In this document: in pieces, positions 12,591 to 21,087 of the stretch | How the letters are laid out: the number at the start of each line of letters is the position of its first letter | Numbering within the stretch: position 1 is the first letter of the stretch | NCBI RefSeq assembly: GCF_036227485.1 | Contig: NZ_CP109479.1 | Coordinates: 4,774,001 to 4,838,000, forward strand | Direction of reading: 5' to 3' | Source: Streptomyces sp. NBC_01451 | GTDB lineage: Bacteria > Actinomycetota > Actinomycetes > Streptomycetales > Streptomycetaceae | DNA length: 64,000 nt | Translations under genes and position numbers: made by a program | The notes under the pieces: generated by a model | What the model was told of the DNA's origin: nothing | What the model saw: the letters and a program-made list of their open reading frames with translations, nothing else | Database searches by the model: none

Positions 12591-14579
12591 TCAGATGCGG
12601 AACAGGGCCCAGAAACCCACGGCGTAGCAGGCCAGGGCGAGGAACAGAACCGGTATCGCCACCTTCGCGGGCGGACCGGGGCGACGCTGACGGCGTCGGC
12701 CGCGGTGCTGCGGAACCGCCTGCGGGGCGAACGTGGCCTGCGGGGACCGGTCGGCGTACGACGAGGACGAGGCGTACGCGTCCTGCCGCAGTGTCGGAGT
12801 GGGAGTCGCGGTCGCGGTCGGGGCCTGCACTGCTGTCCCGGGCGTGGGCTGGTGGGGGGAGGCCGGATGCGCGGGCTCGAAGGGTGCGGCACCGAAGGAC
12901 GGGACCTCGAAGGGCGGGGGCGCGTGGACCGCTCCCGGCGCCGCGAGCGGGACAGCCGTGGGGGGAGTGGAGGGCTGCGCCGGCCGGTGCCGGGAGTGCT
13001 CGTGCAGTGATGTGCCGGAGGCGACGGTGACCTGGGGAGGGGGCAGGTGGAAGCTCCCCGTGTCCGACATGCTGGACGGCTGGGGCGGGACCACCGCCGG
13101 GGGGAGAGGGGGGTGAGACGGGCGTGGAGGCGCGGCGTCCGGCTGGGGCGGGACGCCGTTCCGCTGAGCGAGGTGAGCCGGGTGCGCAGGGTGAGCGGGG
13201 TACGTCGGCGGAGTCGGTGAAGCCTGCGGGCCCTGTTCGGCGGCACCGGCGCTGTCCGGCCGCGGGGGCGGACCCGGTACGGAGCCGGCACCTGGCCAGT
13301 TCGGGGCGGCGCCCGATGACGGCCAGGCCTGCCCGGCTCCGGACCCGGCGCTTGCGGGCGTGGGGTCCTTGACCGGCCTGGCGGGCAGGGCACCCGTGCC
13401 TGGTCCGGAGGGCGGGGGGACGGCTCCCGGTGCCGGCCCGGGATCCGGCGCCTGACCGGGTGTCGGACCCGGCATCGGCTTGTGCCCGGGCCCTGTGTGC
13501 GTGCCGCCGGTCGCCGGGCCGGTGGGCGTGCCGTCCGGGTTGGGTTCGCGGTACGGGTCGTATCGGCGGGCTGCTCCCGGGCCGGTGTCCATGCCGGTGG
13601 GCATGCTGTCCGGCTCGCCGCGTCCGGCGCCGGTGTCGGACCTGCCCGTCGCTGTGCCGGTGCGCGCGCCGCCGTTCGTGGTCACACCGGGGGACGGTTT
13701 GAGGGGGCCGGTCGGGGCGAAGCCCTTGGGGAGCGGGCCGAGTTGGTCGAAGATCTCGATCAGCTCGTCGTCGGGGCCGGGCTCGGGCAGGAGTTCGGCG
13801 GCCTGGGCGAGGGCCTTGCGCGCGCCCGTGGCGGTGCGGAACCGCGCCTGCGGGTCCGGTTGCAGCAGCGTCGCCACGACCTGCCAGAGCGGCTCGGGTA
13901 TGCCCTTGGGGGCGCTGGGCGTGCCGTGCGCCGCGAAGTACTCGATGAGGGCCTTGGAGTCCGGCTTGGCGCCCTCCAGGAGATAGAGCGCGACGAGGCC
14001 CACGGCGAACAGGTCGGAGGGGAAGTCCGGGTCCGCGCCCAGCATTTGCTCGGGGGCGAAGTAGCCGGGCGTGCCCACCACGTAGTCGGTCTCCGTCAGC
14101 CGTGGCTCGCCCAGCCGCATCGCGATGCCGAAGTCGGACAGCCGCAGCCGAGGCCGGCCCGTACCGGTCGCTTCGAGCAGCACGTTGGCGGGCTTGATGT
14201 CGCGGTGCACGACGCCCTCCGCGTGCACGGCGGCGAGGCCGGAGAGGAGCTGGTCGACCAGGGTGCATACGAACGCCGGCGGCAGCGGGCCGTAGTCGGC
14301 GATCAGATGGACGAGCGAGCCTCCGGCGACCAGGTCCATGGTGAACAGGACCTTGTCGTCGTCGGCGGCCCAGCTGGCCGGGGCGAGGACATGCGGGTGG
14401 TCGATCCGCAGGGCCTGTTCGCGGACGAAGCGCAGCAGTGAGTGGGCGTCGCTCTGCTGCAGGACCTTGGCGGCCACATACCGGCGTCGGCGGTGGTCCC
14501 AGGCGCGCCAGACGGCGCCGACTCCCCCACGCCCGATCGGATCGGCCAGTTCGTACCGGCCGGCGAAGACCTCACCCAT
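12591..14579 (-). CDS. Ser/Thr protein kinase, tail-anchored
   Basis: Eukaryotic-type kinase of 662 aa. The kinase domain is at residues 1-270 with Gly loop GRGGVGAVW, catalytic HRDIKPANV, DFG (SDFGIAM) and TPGYFAPEQ; the AAKVL lysine is present. A Pro/Gly/Thr-rich linker of about 350 residues follows, and one membrane helix lies at the extreme C-terminus (VAIPVLFLALACYAVGFWAL), leaving essentially no extracellular sensor. Signals would have to reach it through partners or the linker. ATG at 14579. It is convergent with the secreted protein gene to its left. Confidence 0.93.
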   Translation of the reverse strand: MGEVFAGRYELADPIGRGGVGAVWRAWDHRRRRYVAAKVLQQSDAHSLLRFVREQALRIDHPHVLAPASWAADDDKVLFTMDLVAGGSLVHLIADYGPLPPAFVCTLVDQLLSGLAAVHAEGVVHRDIKPANVLLEATGTGRPRLRLSDFGIAMRLGEPRLTETDYVVGTPGYFAPEQMLGADPDFPSDLFAVGLVALYLLEGAKPDSKALIEYFAAHGTPSAPKGIPEPLWQVVATLLQPDPQARFRTATGARKALAQAAELLPEPGPDDELIEIFDQLGPLPKGFAPTGPLKPSPGVTTNGGARTGTATGRSDTGAGRGEPDSMPTGMDTGPGAARRYDPYREPNPDGTPTGPATGGTHTGPGHKPMPGPTPGQAPDPGPAPGAVPPPSGPGTGALPARPVKDPTPASAGSGAGQAWPSSGAAPNWPGAGSVPGPPPRPDSAGAAEQGPQASPTPPTYPAHPAHPAHLAQRNGVPPQPDAAPPRPSHPPLPPAVVPPQPSSMSDTGSFHLPPPQVTVASGTSLHEHSRHRPAQPSTPPTAVPLAAPGAVHAPPPFEVPSFGAAPFEPAHPASPHQPTPGTAVQAPTATATPTPTLRQDAYASSSSYADRSPQATFAPQAVPQHRGRRRQRRPGPPAKVAIPVLFLALACYAVGFWALFRI

Positions 14580-14820
14580 GGCTCTGCGTCGATCCCCCTT
14601 CGGATCACCGCTCGGTCGGTTCCGGACCGGTGAATGGTACGGCTCCTCCTACCCCACTCCGGAGCCCGCTGTCACCCTGCCCACCCAGAACCTGTCTCCG
14701 TACCTGTTTCCCCAACTGCCCGTCGCCGCTCCCCGGTTCATGTCGTGGGCCCCCGTCCTTTCACCTGTCCCGGCCTGGTCCCGTACGCCCGCCACCCTCC
14801 CCCCTGCCCCCCTGTGCCGT

Positions 14821-14856
14821 GGCCCGGCCGCCGAACCCCCGGTCGGCGGCCGGGCC
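14821..14856 (-). terminator. hairpin terminator of the XRE-type regulator gene
   Basis: A perfect 14-bp stem (GGCCCGGCCGCCGA with its complement) and 8-base loop, located 6 bp beyond the stop codon at 14863. Confidence 0.7.
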
Positions 14857-14862
14857 GACGGC

Positions 14863-15411
14863 TCAGCTCTGGTGGGACTGGTAGTGCGTCACGGCGTCGG
14901 AGGTGCGGCCCGCGCCGTACACCCGGAGGAACTCTGCCAGTTCCGGGTGGGTCGGGGCGAGGGTCTCCGCCGCGTCGATGATGTCGCCGGCCGCGGACAC
15001 CGAGCGCAGCAGCGACTGGATCTCGCGGACCACCCGCTTCACCGTGGGCGCCCCCGAACTCGACGTCGACTGCGTGGTGTTGCTGAGCACCGATCCCCCC
15101 TGGGACTTCTTGATCTCGTCCATCCGCTCGGTCGCCTCGGCCGCGCTGACGCTGCCGTCCGCGACCTGACCGGCCAGATCCTGCAGCAACTGCACGCGCT
15201 GCACCACTGCCGGATTGCCGATCTTGGCCCGCTGGCCGCTCATGAGCTGTGACAGCATCGGCGCGGACAGCCCCAGTACCCCCGCGAGACGAGCCTGGTT
15301 GAGTCCAAGATCGTCGATGAGCTTACGGAAGAGCGCCCCCAGCGGCTCCCCGTACCAGTTCCGCTGAAGCTCCCGCGCTCTTGCGGTGGCTTCCTGCTGT
15401 GCGGCATCCAT
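14863..15411 (-). CDS. XRE-like helix-turn-helix DNA-binding protein
   Basis: 182 aa. A helix-turn-helix lies at residues about 22-60 (GLNQARLAGVLGLSAPMLSQ). The C-terminal half is helical and rich in Ala/Ser, and may mediate dimerisation. The ATG at 15411 (protein starting MDAAQQEATARAREL) was chosen because GGGGAG precedes it at the right distance; the frame is open to 15591 but the extension includes the operator palindrome and is not protein-like. Targets are unknown; the palindrome at 15443-15460 suggests autoregulation. Confidence 0.85.
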   Translation of the reverse strand: MDAAQQEATARARELQRNWYGEPLGALFRKLIDDLGLNQARLAGVLGLSAPMLSQLMSGQRAKIGNPAVVQRVQLLQDLAGQVADGSVSAAEATERMDEIKKSQGGSVLSNTTQSTSSSGAPTVKRVVREIQSLLRSVSAAGDIIDAAETLAPTHPELAEFLRVYGAGRTSDAVTHYQSHQS

Positions 15412-15442
15412 TGCGTCTCCCCATCGCTTCCCCAAATACCGC

Positions 15443-15460
15443 GGTTCGCTGTAGCGAACC
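15443..15460 (-). promoter_or_regulatory. palindromic operator upstream of the XRE-like regulator
   Basis: GGTTCGCT, 2-base spacer, AGCGAACC: perfect 8-bp arms, 32 bp upstream of the regulator start codon. The geometry fits a dimeric HTH protein binding its own promoter; this is inference. Confidence 0.6.
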
Positions 15461-15510
15461 ACGTCGAGCATCTTACGGAGAGTGGTCGTCCACGGGGACC
15501 CCCAATCCTT

Positions 15511-15541
15511 TTGCGAGATACCGGGGGTGACCCGGTACTCT
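15511..15541 (+). promoter_or_regulatory. candidate promoter of tRNA-Ala
   Basis: TTGCGA (15511-15516) and TACTCT (15536-15541), spacing 19 bp, 52 bp before the tRNA. The spacing is long, so confidence is low. Confidence 0.35.
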
Positions 15542-15593
15542 GGTCGTCGGCGCCCACCAGTAGCTGGTTGTTCTGGGCGGACGCCTTCCATTC

Positions 15594-15666
15594 GGGGCCT
15601 TAGCTCAGTTGGTAGAGCGCTGTCTTTGCATGGCAGATGTCAGGGGTTCGACTCCCCTAGGCTCCA
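15594..15666 (+). tRNA. tRNA-Ala (TGC)
   Basis: 73-nt cloverleaf. Acceptor GGGGCCT pairs with AGGCTCC and includes the G3-U70 wobble that is the alanine identity element; anticodon stem CTGTC/GGCAG, anticodon TGC at 15627-15629; T-arm GGGGTTCGACTCCCC. Confidence 0.97.
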
Positions 15667-15672
15667 CACCCG

Positions 15673-15716
15673 AAATGCCCTCTGGACTGCGGAAACGCAG
15701 TCCAGAGGGCATTTTT
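15673..15716 (+). terminator. strong terminator after tRNA-Ala
   Basis: A perfect 19-bp stem closed by a GAAA tetraloop (15692-15695) and followed by a T run. Confidence 0.93.
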
Positions 15717-16017
15717 TCCTGTCCGCGCCCACACGCTGGGCGTGCGAGTCGACGACGTGCCGCGCCGCTGGATCGCGTCGGCCACGCGTTCGTGGAACCG
15801 AGCCGGACCAGTCGATGGCGGCGAGGGGCCGGACCCGCCCGGCTGCCGACGACCGGATCGGCTGGAGGACAGGCGGGGTTGAGCGGCTCAGGAAATGTCC
15901 GAACAGTGCGGGACAGCGCGGGCCGGGTTCTCGGCGGCCCGAGGCCACCCGGGCCGGGCCGATGGCCTGCCCTGCCCGGGTCACCCGGCAAGGCAGGCAG
16001 GGCCGGAACGCCGGGAG
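15717..16017. other. intergenic, no gene recognised
   Basis: About 300 bp between the tRNA-Ala terminator and the end of the LuxR-type gene. Open frames here cross the terminator or antisense regions and have no protein-like content. No clear regulatory element is seen. Confidence 0.4.
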
Positions 16018-17070
16018 TTACAGCCAGCCCGCGCGGGTGGCGAGGACCGCGGTCTCGAATCGGCTGCGCGCCCCCAGCTTGGCGGTGATGCCTGCCATCA
16101 GCCGCCGCGTCGTGCGCAGTGACAGGCCCAGCTTGCGCGAGGCGACGTCGTCCGTCTGCCCCTGGGCGAGCAGCTTCAGCAGGGTGACTTCCTGCGGGGT
16201 GGGGTCCTCCGCCGCGTTCGCCCGCCGCACACCCAGCGGCGACGCGCGGTCCCACACCATGTCGAACAGCGACACCAACGCGCTGAGCACACCCGGCGCG
16301 TGGACGACGACGGCGCCGGCCCTGGTGTCCTCCGGGTCGATGGGCAGCAGCGCGGCCGACCGGTCGGCGATCAGCATGCGAAGAGGCAGTGACGGGGCGG
16401 TCCGGATCTCCCCACCGAGCTCCGAGAGCCGGCGCGCGTACTCCGTCGTCGCCCGGTCGTCGCGCACGCCGTCCAGGTAGACCGTCCGCAGCGTCACACC
16501 CGAGGCCAGGCTCTTCTCGTCGAGCGGACGACTGGCTTCCAGCGCCTCCCGGCCAGGAGATCCGCCCGGCATGAAGGCGAGCAGTTCGGACGTCGCCTGC
16601 CGGGACAGCTCGGACAACCGATTCCGTACGCTGCTGACGCCCTCCAGGCGCTCCAGGCCCGCGTTTTCGTGTCGTGTCCGCTGAGCCGCGAAGACGGCGG
16701 CCAGATCCGAGGTGACGGCACGCATGGATGCCAGTTCCATCTGCTGGGCGCGGATCTCCACTTCCCGCCGGTGGATGTAGGAGGCGAGACCGACCTCGGG
16801 ATGAACCGCAACCACGTCGTCCGTCTCGTCGGCCGGCCCGAGCATCGAGAGATCAGCCAGTTTCCCCAGGGCCGTACGGACCTCGGCCGCTCCGACACCG
16901 AGTTCCTGGGCGATCTCCGCGACACCCCAGTGCGGTCGCATGATCACGAGCCGGTACACCTCGACACAGGTCCTGTCCTGTCCGGTCAGTGCCGCTAATG
17001 AGTTCGTGCCCTCGTCCGCGTGTATGGACCGTGTCCTACCCATCGCCTGTTCATCGGCACAACTGCTCAC
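16018..17070 (-). CDS. LuxR-type transcriptional regulator with TrmB-like N-terminus
   Basis: About 350 aa. The N-terminal 70 residues resemble a winged helix (IAQELGVGAAEVRTALGKL), the middle resembles the sensor part of TrmB/phospholipase-D-like regulators (residues about 130-260), and the last 60 residues are a LuxR/GerE helix-turn-helix (LLAQGQTDDVASRKLGLSLRTT). This layout is common in Streptomyces orphan regulators; ligand and targets are unknown. Start choice: GTG at 17070 has GGGGGAC upstream at 8 bp; a TTG at 17109 and an ATG at 17043 are alternatives. It stands alone. Confidence 0.8.
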   Translation of the reverse strand: MSSCADEQAMGRTRSIHADEGTNSLAALTGQDRTCVEVYRLVIMRPHWGVAEIAQELGVGAAEVRTALGKLADLSMLGPADETDDVVAVHPEVGLASYIHRREVEIRAQQMELASMRAVTSDLAAVFAAQRTRHENAGLERLEGVSSVRNRLSELSRQATSELLAFMPGGSPGREALEASRPLDEKSLASGVTLRTVYLDGVRDDRATTEYARRLSELGGEIRTAPSLPLRMLIADRSAALLPIDPEDTRAGAVVVHAPGVLSALVSLFDMVWDRASPLGVRRANAAEDPTPQEVTLLKLLAQGQTDDVASRKLGLSLRTTRRLMAGITAKLGARSRFETAVLATRAGWL

Positions 17071-17371
17071 GATGCTGTCCCCCGACGTTGTTGAACGGTC
17101 TCGCGACAATAACCCCGCGGACTGTCGGCGGAGTATGCGAAGGGAGCGCGTGAGCTGGGTATTTGCCGTTTCATAACGAAGCGGTGGTCCGGTGCACCGA
17201 GTCCTGGGACGCCCGGAGTAGCGCCACCCGCACCCCGAGGGTGGGGCTGGCTACACCCCCGGTTCGGGAGTACACATCATCGTTTCCACAAGCGCGCGAC
17301 GGCATCGTTGAACCCGGTTGATCCCCGTGATCCACAGAGGTTCACAGCCCGCCGCCCGTAAGGAAACCGCC

Positions 17372-17944
17372 GTGAAGACGCTGCTCCCGCCGAAGCCCGG
17401 GCCGACCGGCGCGACGCTGTGCACGGAAGCGCCCGGGGCCACGAGGACGACCGGCGCCGCCACTCCCGGGCCGCTCGCCTCCTTCGCGCGGTTCGTCCTG
17501 TGCGGCGGTGGCGTCGGACTCCTCTCCAGCGGCGCCGTGGCACTGCTCGCCGCGACGATGCCCTGGACACTGGCGAACGCGCTGATCACGGTCGCCTCGA
17601 CCATCCTGTGCACCGAACTCCACGCCCGCTTCACCTTCGGGGCCGGCCGACGGGCCGGATGGCGCCAGCACTGGCAGTCGGCGGGCTCGGCCACCGCCGC
17701 CTACATCGTCACCTGCGTCGCGATGTTCGCCCTGCACCTGGCCCAGTCCTCGCCGAGCATGCTGACCGAGCAGATCGTCTACCTCGGCGCCTCCGGTATC
17801 GCCGGTACAGGCCGCTTCCTGGTCCTGCGCCTGTTCGTCTTCGCCGCCGGCCGGGACAAGCCCGTCCGCCGCGACCTCCGCCGGGCTCCGGCCCTGAAGG
17901 GCATCGGCGGCCTGAGGACGAACATGCGACTGGCCGTTTCCTGA
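17372..17944 (+). CDS. GtrA-like family membrane protein
   Basis: 190 aa with four predicted membrane helices (about residues 38-60, 64-85, 105-128, 136-158), each Gly/Ala rich, as in GtrA-type proteins that help move lipid-linked sugars across the membrane. Family assignment rests on the helix pattern and the RFVLCGGGVG start plus RFLVLRLFVF end; substrate unknown. The GTG at 17372 has AAGGA at 17360-17364; an upstream ATG at 17318 is possible but lacks a ribosome site. Two parS sites follow its stop. Confidence 0.7.
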   Translation: MKTLLPPKPGPTGATLCTEAPGATRTTGAATPGPLASFARFVLCGGGVGLLSSGAVALLAATMPWTLANALITVASTILCTELHARFTFGAGRRAGWRQHWQSAGSATAAYIVTCVAMFALHLAQSSPSMLTEQIVYLGASGIAGTGRFLVLRLFVFAAGRDKPVRRDLRRAPALKGIGGLRTNMRLAVS

Positions 17945-17990
17945 CGAGGGCACCTCGCGGGTAGATCCCTGCCGACGCCGTTTCGGCCGA

Positions 17991-18012
17991 CGGTGTTTCA
18001 CGTGAAACACCG
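17991..18012. promoter_or_regulatory. parS centromere site
   Basis: The exact ParB-binding core GTTTCACGTGAAAC at 17995-18008 sits within a perfect 22-bp palindrome. ParB nucleates here to build the segregation complex; Streptomyces carries many such sites near oriC. Confidence 0.93.
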
Positions 18013-18021
18013 TCCCGTCAC

Positions 18022-18035
18022 GTTTCACGTGAAAC
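18022..18035. promoter_or_regulatory. parS centromere site
   Basis: Second exact GTTTCACGTGAAAC, 27 bp (start to start) after the first, in the 162-bp gap between two converging genes. Confidence 0.93.
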
Positions 18036-18106
18036 ATCGCCGTGGGCGGGGAGCCTGAAAGCCCCCCGCCCACAGCGACCTCACGAACGACACCACACAG
18101 GAACCG

Positions 18107-18811
18107 TCAGCGGTGGTTCTCGTCGCCCTCCGCCGCCTCCGACTCGGCCTCCTTCGCCTGGACCTCGGGATCCAGGACCGACTGACCGGTGCCGTCCACG
18201 GACGTCAGACGCCCGGTCTCCGGAACCTCGGTCGCGGCGGGCGGCTCGACCAGCCAGTCGGGGTTGGCCTGCTTGTCCCACCACTTCCACGCGGCAAAGG
18301 CACCGCCGGCCAAAATGCCCGCCACGGCCAGCCCCTTGGCGAGCCGACCGGCCCGGGCCCGACGCTGGTGCTTGCGGGCCAGCTTCCTGATCTCCTTCGG
18401 TGTGACCTGACCGCGCAGCGCGGCCAACGCCGCGGCACCGCGCGCTGCGGCCTCATCTCGTACGGGTCCGGCCGCCGCGACCGCGCGCTCCACGCGCGGC
18501 CCGGTGTAGTCGGCGGCCTGGCGGGCGGCCCTGGCGGTACGGACGGCTGCTTCATGGGCGGCATGGTCGACCTTCGGCGGCACATGCGTACGGGCCTGCT
18601 CCAGCCGCGGCGCGAGATGCGCGCCGTACTGGACACGGGCCTGTTCCGCAGCCTGGGACACCTTGGGCGCAAGCCGTACGCGTGCCTCGTGTGCGTACTG
18701 CGTGGCCCTGTCCTTGGCTGTGTCGGCGTAGGGCGCCACCACGTCCGCGGCGTGCAGGACGCTGTCCTTCGCCGAGCTGGTAGCGGCGCGCACGCTGTCA
18801 ATGCGGGTCAC
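18107..18811 (-). CDS. DUF5324 family protein
   Basis: 234 aa. The first 150 residues form a long Ala-rich amphipathic helix region, likely coiled coil, reminiscent of late-embryogenesis/apolipoprotein-like repeats; one membrane segment follows (GLAVAGILAGGAFAAWKWW, about residues 157-176), and then a short acidic tail. It matches the Streptomyces DUF5324 layout; function unknown. The GTG start at 18811 has GAGGAGGAT just upstream. Confidence 0.75.
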   Translation of the reverse strand: MTRIDSVRAATSSAKDSVLHAADVVAPYADTAKDRATQYAHEARVRLAPKVSQAAEQARVQYGAHLAPRLEQARTHVPPKVDHAAHEAAVRTARAARQAADYTGPRVERAVAAAGPVRDEAAARGAAALAALRGQVTPKEIRKLARKHQRRARAGRLAKGLAVAGILAGGAFAAWKWWDKQANPDWLVEPPAATEVPETGRLTSVDGTGQSVLDPEVQAKEAESEAAEGDENHR

Positions 18812-19200
18812 GGGATCCTCCTCGTCGGTGGCGTACGGTTATCGACTCTCCACCCTTTTACGGATCATGCCCGGCAATACGCCGTGAGGCATGTGAGGGC
18901 GGGCATCCGGGTCAGGGACGGCCGATCGCAAGGGACTGCCGGCACCGGACCGATCGCTTGTGACAGCGGATGACGATCACATGCATTAGCGATGAATACA
19001 GGGCATCGGGAGCTTGTCGTCGACAATGCCACGGATCGCAGCGCCGTGCCCCCGTCCCGTGCCTACTCGGCCGGTTTTCTCCGAAGCGGCGGAGCGCAAG
19101 CGGAAATTCTGGACTCTCCCTCGAAGGAGGGCGCCGGGCGACGCGCGGTGTGGACCGTGCGAGGATCTGGGAGTCACAAGCGGACGACGGAAGGCAGATC
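18812..19200. other. intergenic, divergent promoters
   Basis: 389 bp between the DUF5324 gene (minus) and the cyclophilin gene (plus). No gene is recognised. An imperfect dyad TTGTC-GTC-GACAA lies near 19014-19026. Promoter boxes are not clear. Confidence 0.35.
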
Positions 19201-19734
19201 GTGGCTGAGCAGCTTTACGCCACCCTGAAGACCAATCACGGCGACATCGAAGTCCGGCTTCTGCCGAACCACGCGCCCAAAACGGTCCGGAACTTCGTCG
19301 AGCTCGCCACCGGCGAGCGTGAGTGGACCAACCCGACGACGGGTCAGAAGTCCAAGGACAAGCTCTACGACGGCACGGTCTTCCACCGGGTGATCAGCGG
19401 CTTCATGATTCAGGGCGGTGACCCGCTCGGCAACGGCACCGGCGGTCCCGGCTACCAGTTCGAGGACGAGTTCCACCCGGACCTCCGCTTCGACAGGCCG
19501 TACCTGCTCGCCATGGCCAACGCCGGACCGGGCACCAACGGCTCGCAGTTCTTCATCACCGTCTCCCCGACGGACTGGCTGACCCGCAAGCACAGCATCT
19601 TCGGTGAGGTCACCGACGCGGCCAGCCAGAAGATCGTGGACGCCATCGCGACCGCGTCGACCAACCCGCGCACCGACCGCCCGGTCAACGACGTCGTCAT
19701 CGAGTCGGTCGTCGTCGAGACCCGCGAGAGCTGA
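19201..19734 (+). CDS. peptidyl-prolyl cis-trans isomerase, cyclophilin type
   Basis: 177-aa cytoplasmic cyclophilin that speeds proline isomerisation during folding. Family motifs visible: FHRVISGFMIQGGD (catalytic Arg in FHRV), GSQFFIT and LTRKHSIFGEV. The GTG at 19201 was chosen because family similarity starts here (AEQLYATLKTNHGDIEVRL) and GGAAGG precedes it; the frame is open upstream to 18970 without similarity. No signal peptide. Confidence 0.94.
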   Translation: MAEQLYATLKTNHGDIEVRLLPNHAPKTVRNFVELATGEREWTNPTTGQKSKDKLYDGTVFHRVISGFMIQGGDPLGNGTGGPGYQFEDEFHPDLRFDRPYLLAMANAGPGTNGSQFFITVSPTDWLTRKHSIFGEVTDAASQKIVDAIATASTNPRTDRPVNDVVIESVVVETRES

Positions 19735-19764
19735 GCCCCGGGAGCCCTTCCACAGGGAACCAAA

Positions 19765-19796
19765 CGCCCCGCCCATCCGTAAGGATGTGCGGGGCG
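19765..19796 (+). terminator. hairpin after the cyclophilin gene
   Basis: Stem CGCCCCGC/GCGGGGCG extended by ATCC/GGAT around a GTAA loop; no T run follows, so efficiency is uncertain. Confidence 0.55.
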
Positions 19797-19845
19797 GTGC
19801 GTTGCATTGCACACGACGACGGATTTGACGGACTTAGGGGACCCC

Positions 19846-20748
19846 ATGGATCAGGCGCCAGGCAGCCCACAGGGCCCGCAGGACGCCCAGAGTCTGCCCA
19901 CCTGCTACCGCCACCCGGACCGCGACACGGGCATCCGCTGCACCCGCTGCGAACGCCCGATCTGCCCCGAGTGCATGGTCAGCGCCTCCGTCGGCTTCCA
20001 GTGCCCGGAATGTGTGCGCAACGGCTCCGGCACCGGACACGCGGCGAGCGCCTCCACCCCCCGCACCCTCGCAGGCGGCACCGTCACGGCCGACCCCAGG
20101 CTCCTCACCAAGATCCTGATCGGCCTCAACGTCGCCGTCTTCATGCTCCAGCTGTCTATCGGCGACGACTTCACGGCCCGCTTCGAACTCGTCGGCAGCG
20201 CCTACTTCCCGGGCCTCGGCTCGATGGAGGGCGTCGCGGAGGGACAGTGGTACCGGCTCCTGACGTCGATGTTCCTGCACGCCGACGGCAACCCCATGCA
20301 CATCATCTTCAACATGCTCAGCCTGTGGTGGATCGGCGGCCCTCTGGAAGCCGCCCTCGGCCGCGCCCGCTACCTCGCGCTGTATCTGGTCTCAGGCCTC
20401 GCGGGCAGTGCTCTGACATATCTGATCGCCGCCCCGAACCAGCCGTCGCTCGGAGCCTCCGGCGCCATCTTCGGCCTCTTCGGCGCGACCGCCGTCCTGA
20501 TGCGCCGCCTCAACTACGACATGCGGCCGATCCTCGCCCTGCTGGTGATCAACCTCATCTTCACCTTCGGGGCGAGCAACATCGCCTGGCAGGCACACAT
20601 CGGCGGCCTGGTCGCCGGCGTCGTCATCGGCTACGCCATGGTCCACGCCCCGCGTGAGCGCCGGTCCCTGGTCCAGTACGGCGTCTGTGGGGTGGTCCTG
20701 GTCGCGGTGGTCGTCATGACCCTGATCCGCACGGGCCAGCTCATCTAG
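19846..20748 (+). CDS. rhomboid family intramembrane serine protease with N-terminal zinc finger
   Basis: 300 aa. The N-terminus has a B-box/zinc-ribbon-like cysteine cluster (CTRCERPICPEC and CPEC, residues about 28-58). Six or seven membrane helices follow. The catalytic pair is visible as GASGAIFG (Ser) and AHIGG (His), with HIIFN in helix 2. The Zn-finger plus rhomboid layout is common in Actinobacteria; substrates unknown. The ATG at 19846 has GGGG upstream. Its location beside crgA is conserved in Streptomyces. Confidence 0.93.
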   Translation: MDQAPGSPQGPQDAQSLPTCYRHPDRDTGIRCTRCERPICPECMVSASVGFQCPECVRNGSGTGHAASASTPRTLAGGTVTADPRLLTKILIGLNVAVFMLQLSIGDDFTARFELVGSAYFPGLGSMEGVAEGQWYRLLTSMFLHADGNPMHIIFNMLSLWWIGGPLEAALGRARYLALYLVSGLAGSALTYLIAAPNQPSLGASGAIFGLFGATAVLMRRLNYDMRPILALLVINLIFTFGASNIAWQAHIGGLVAGVVIGYAMVHAPRERRSLVQYGVCGVVLVAVVVMTLIRTGQLI

Positions 20749-20839
20749 CAGGCCGTTCCGCCTCGTCCAGCCCGGTTACAGCCCGCTCCGCCCCCCCCGC
20801 GGCCCTCTCCGGCCCATCCCGCCTGTCACTGAGTGCCTG

Positions 20840-21052
20840 TTGTCCACAGTCCGTGGCGCTACCTGTGCACAGTGTGCGGGAACAGCTGTGCCCCCTGTCA
20901 CCGACCGGAGTTTTCCCAGGTCAGACAGGGGGCGAACAAGCTTGCGATTACCGGTGTGGCAGTCGTACCGGCGTCAACACTCGATGAGTTATCCACAGAT
21001 CGTCGTCTTTTCCCCAGGCGGGGTGTGGAAAATCAATCGCAGCTGTGGATAA
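20840..21052. promoter_or_regulatory. DnaA-box cluster
   Basis: Boxes seen: TTGTCCACA 20840-20848 (+), TTATCCACA 20989-20997 (+), TTTTCCACA 21024-21032 (-), TTATCCACA 21044-21052 (-), plus a degenerate copy CTGTGCACA at 20863-20871. The two TTATCCACA boxes form a 13-bp perfect inverted repeat (20986-20998 and 21043-21055). The cluster fills the gap between the converging rhomboid and crgA genes. A datA-like DnaA-titration role is inference; an oriC-proximal DnaA-box cluster that limits replication has been described in Streptomyces. Confidence 0.75.
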
Positions 21053-21087
21053 CTCAGTGGAAAGCCCTGGGCAGAGCCCTGAGAGCC

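Noticed and set aside
17342..18073. Antisense frame encoding MFHVK-like pieces near the parS pair
   Set aside because: The pieces are parS read as codons; the frame overlaps the GtrA-like gene.
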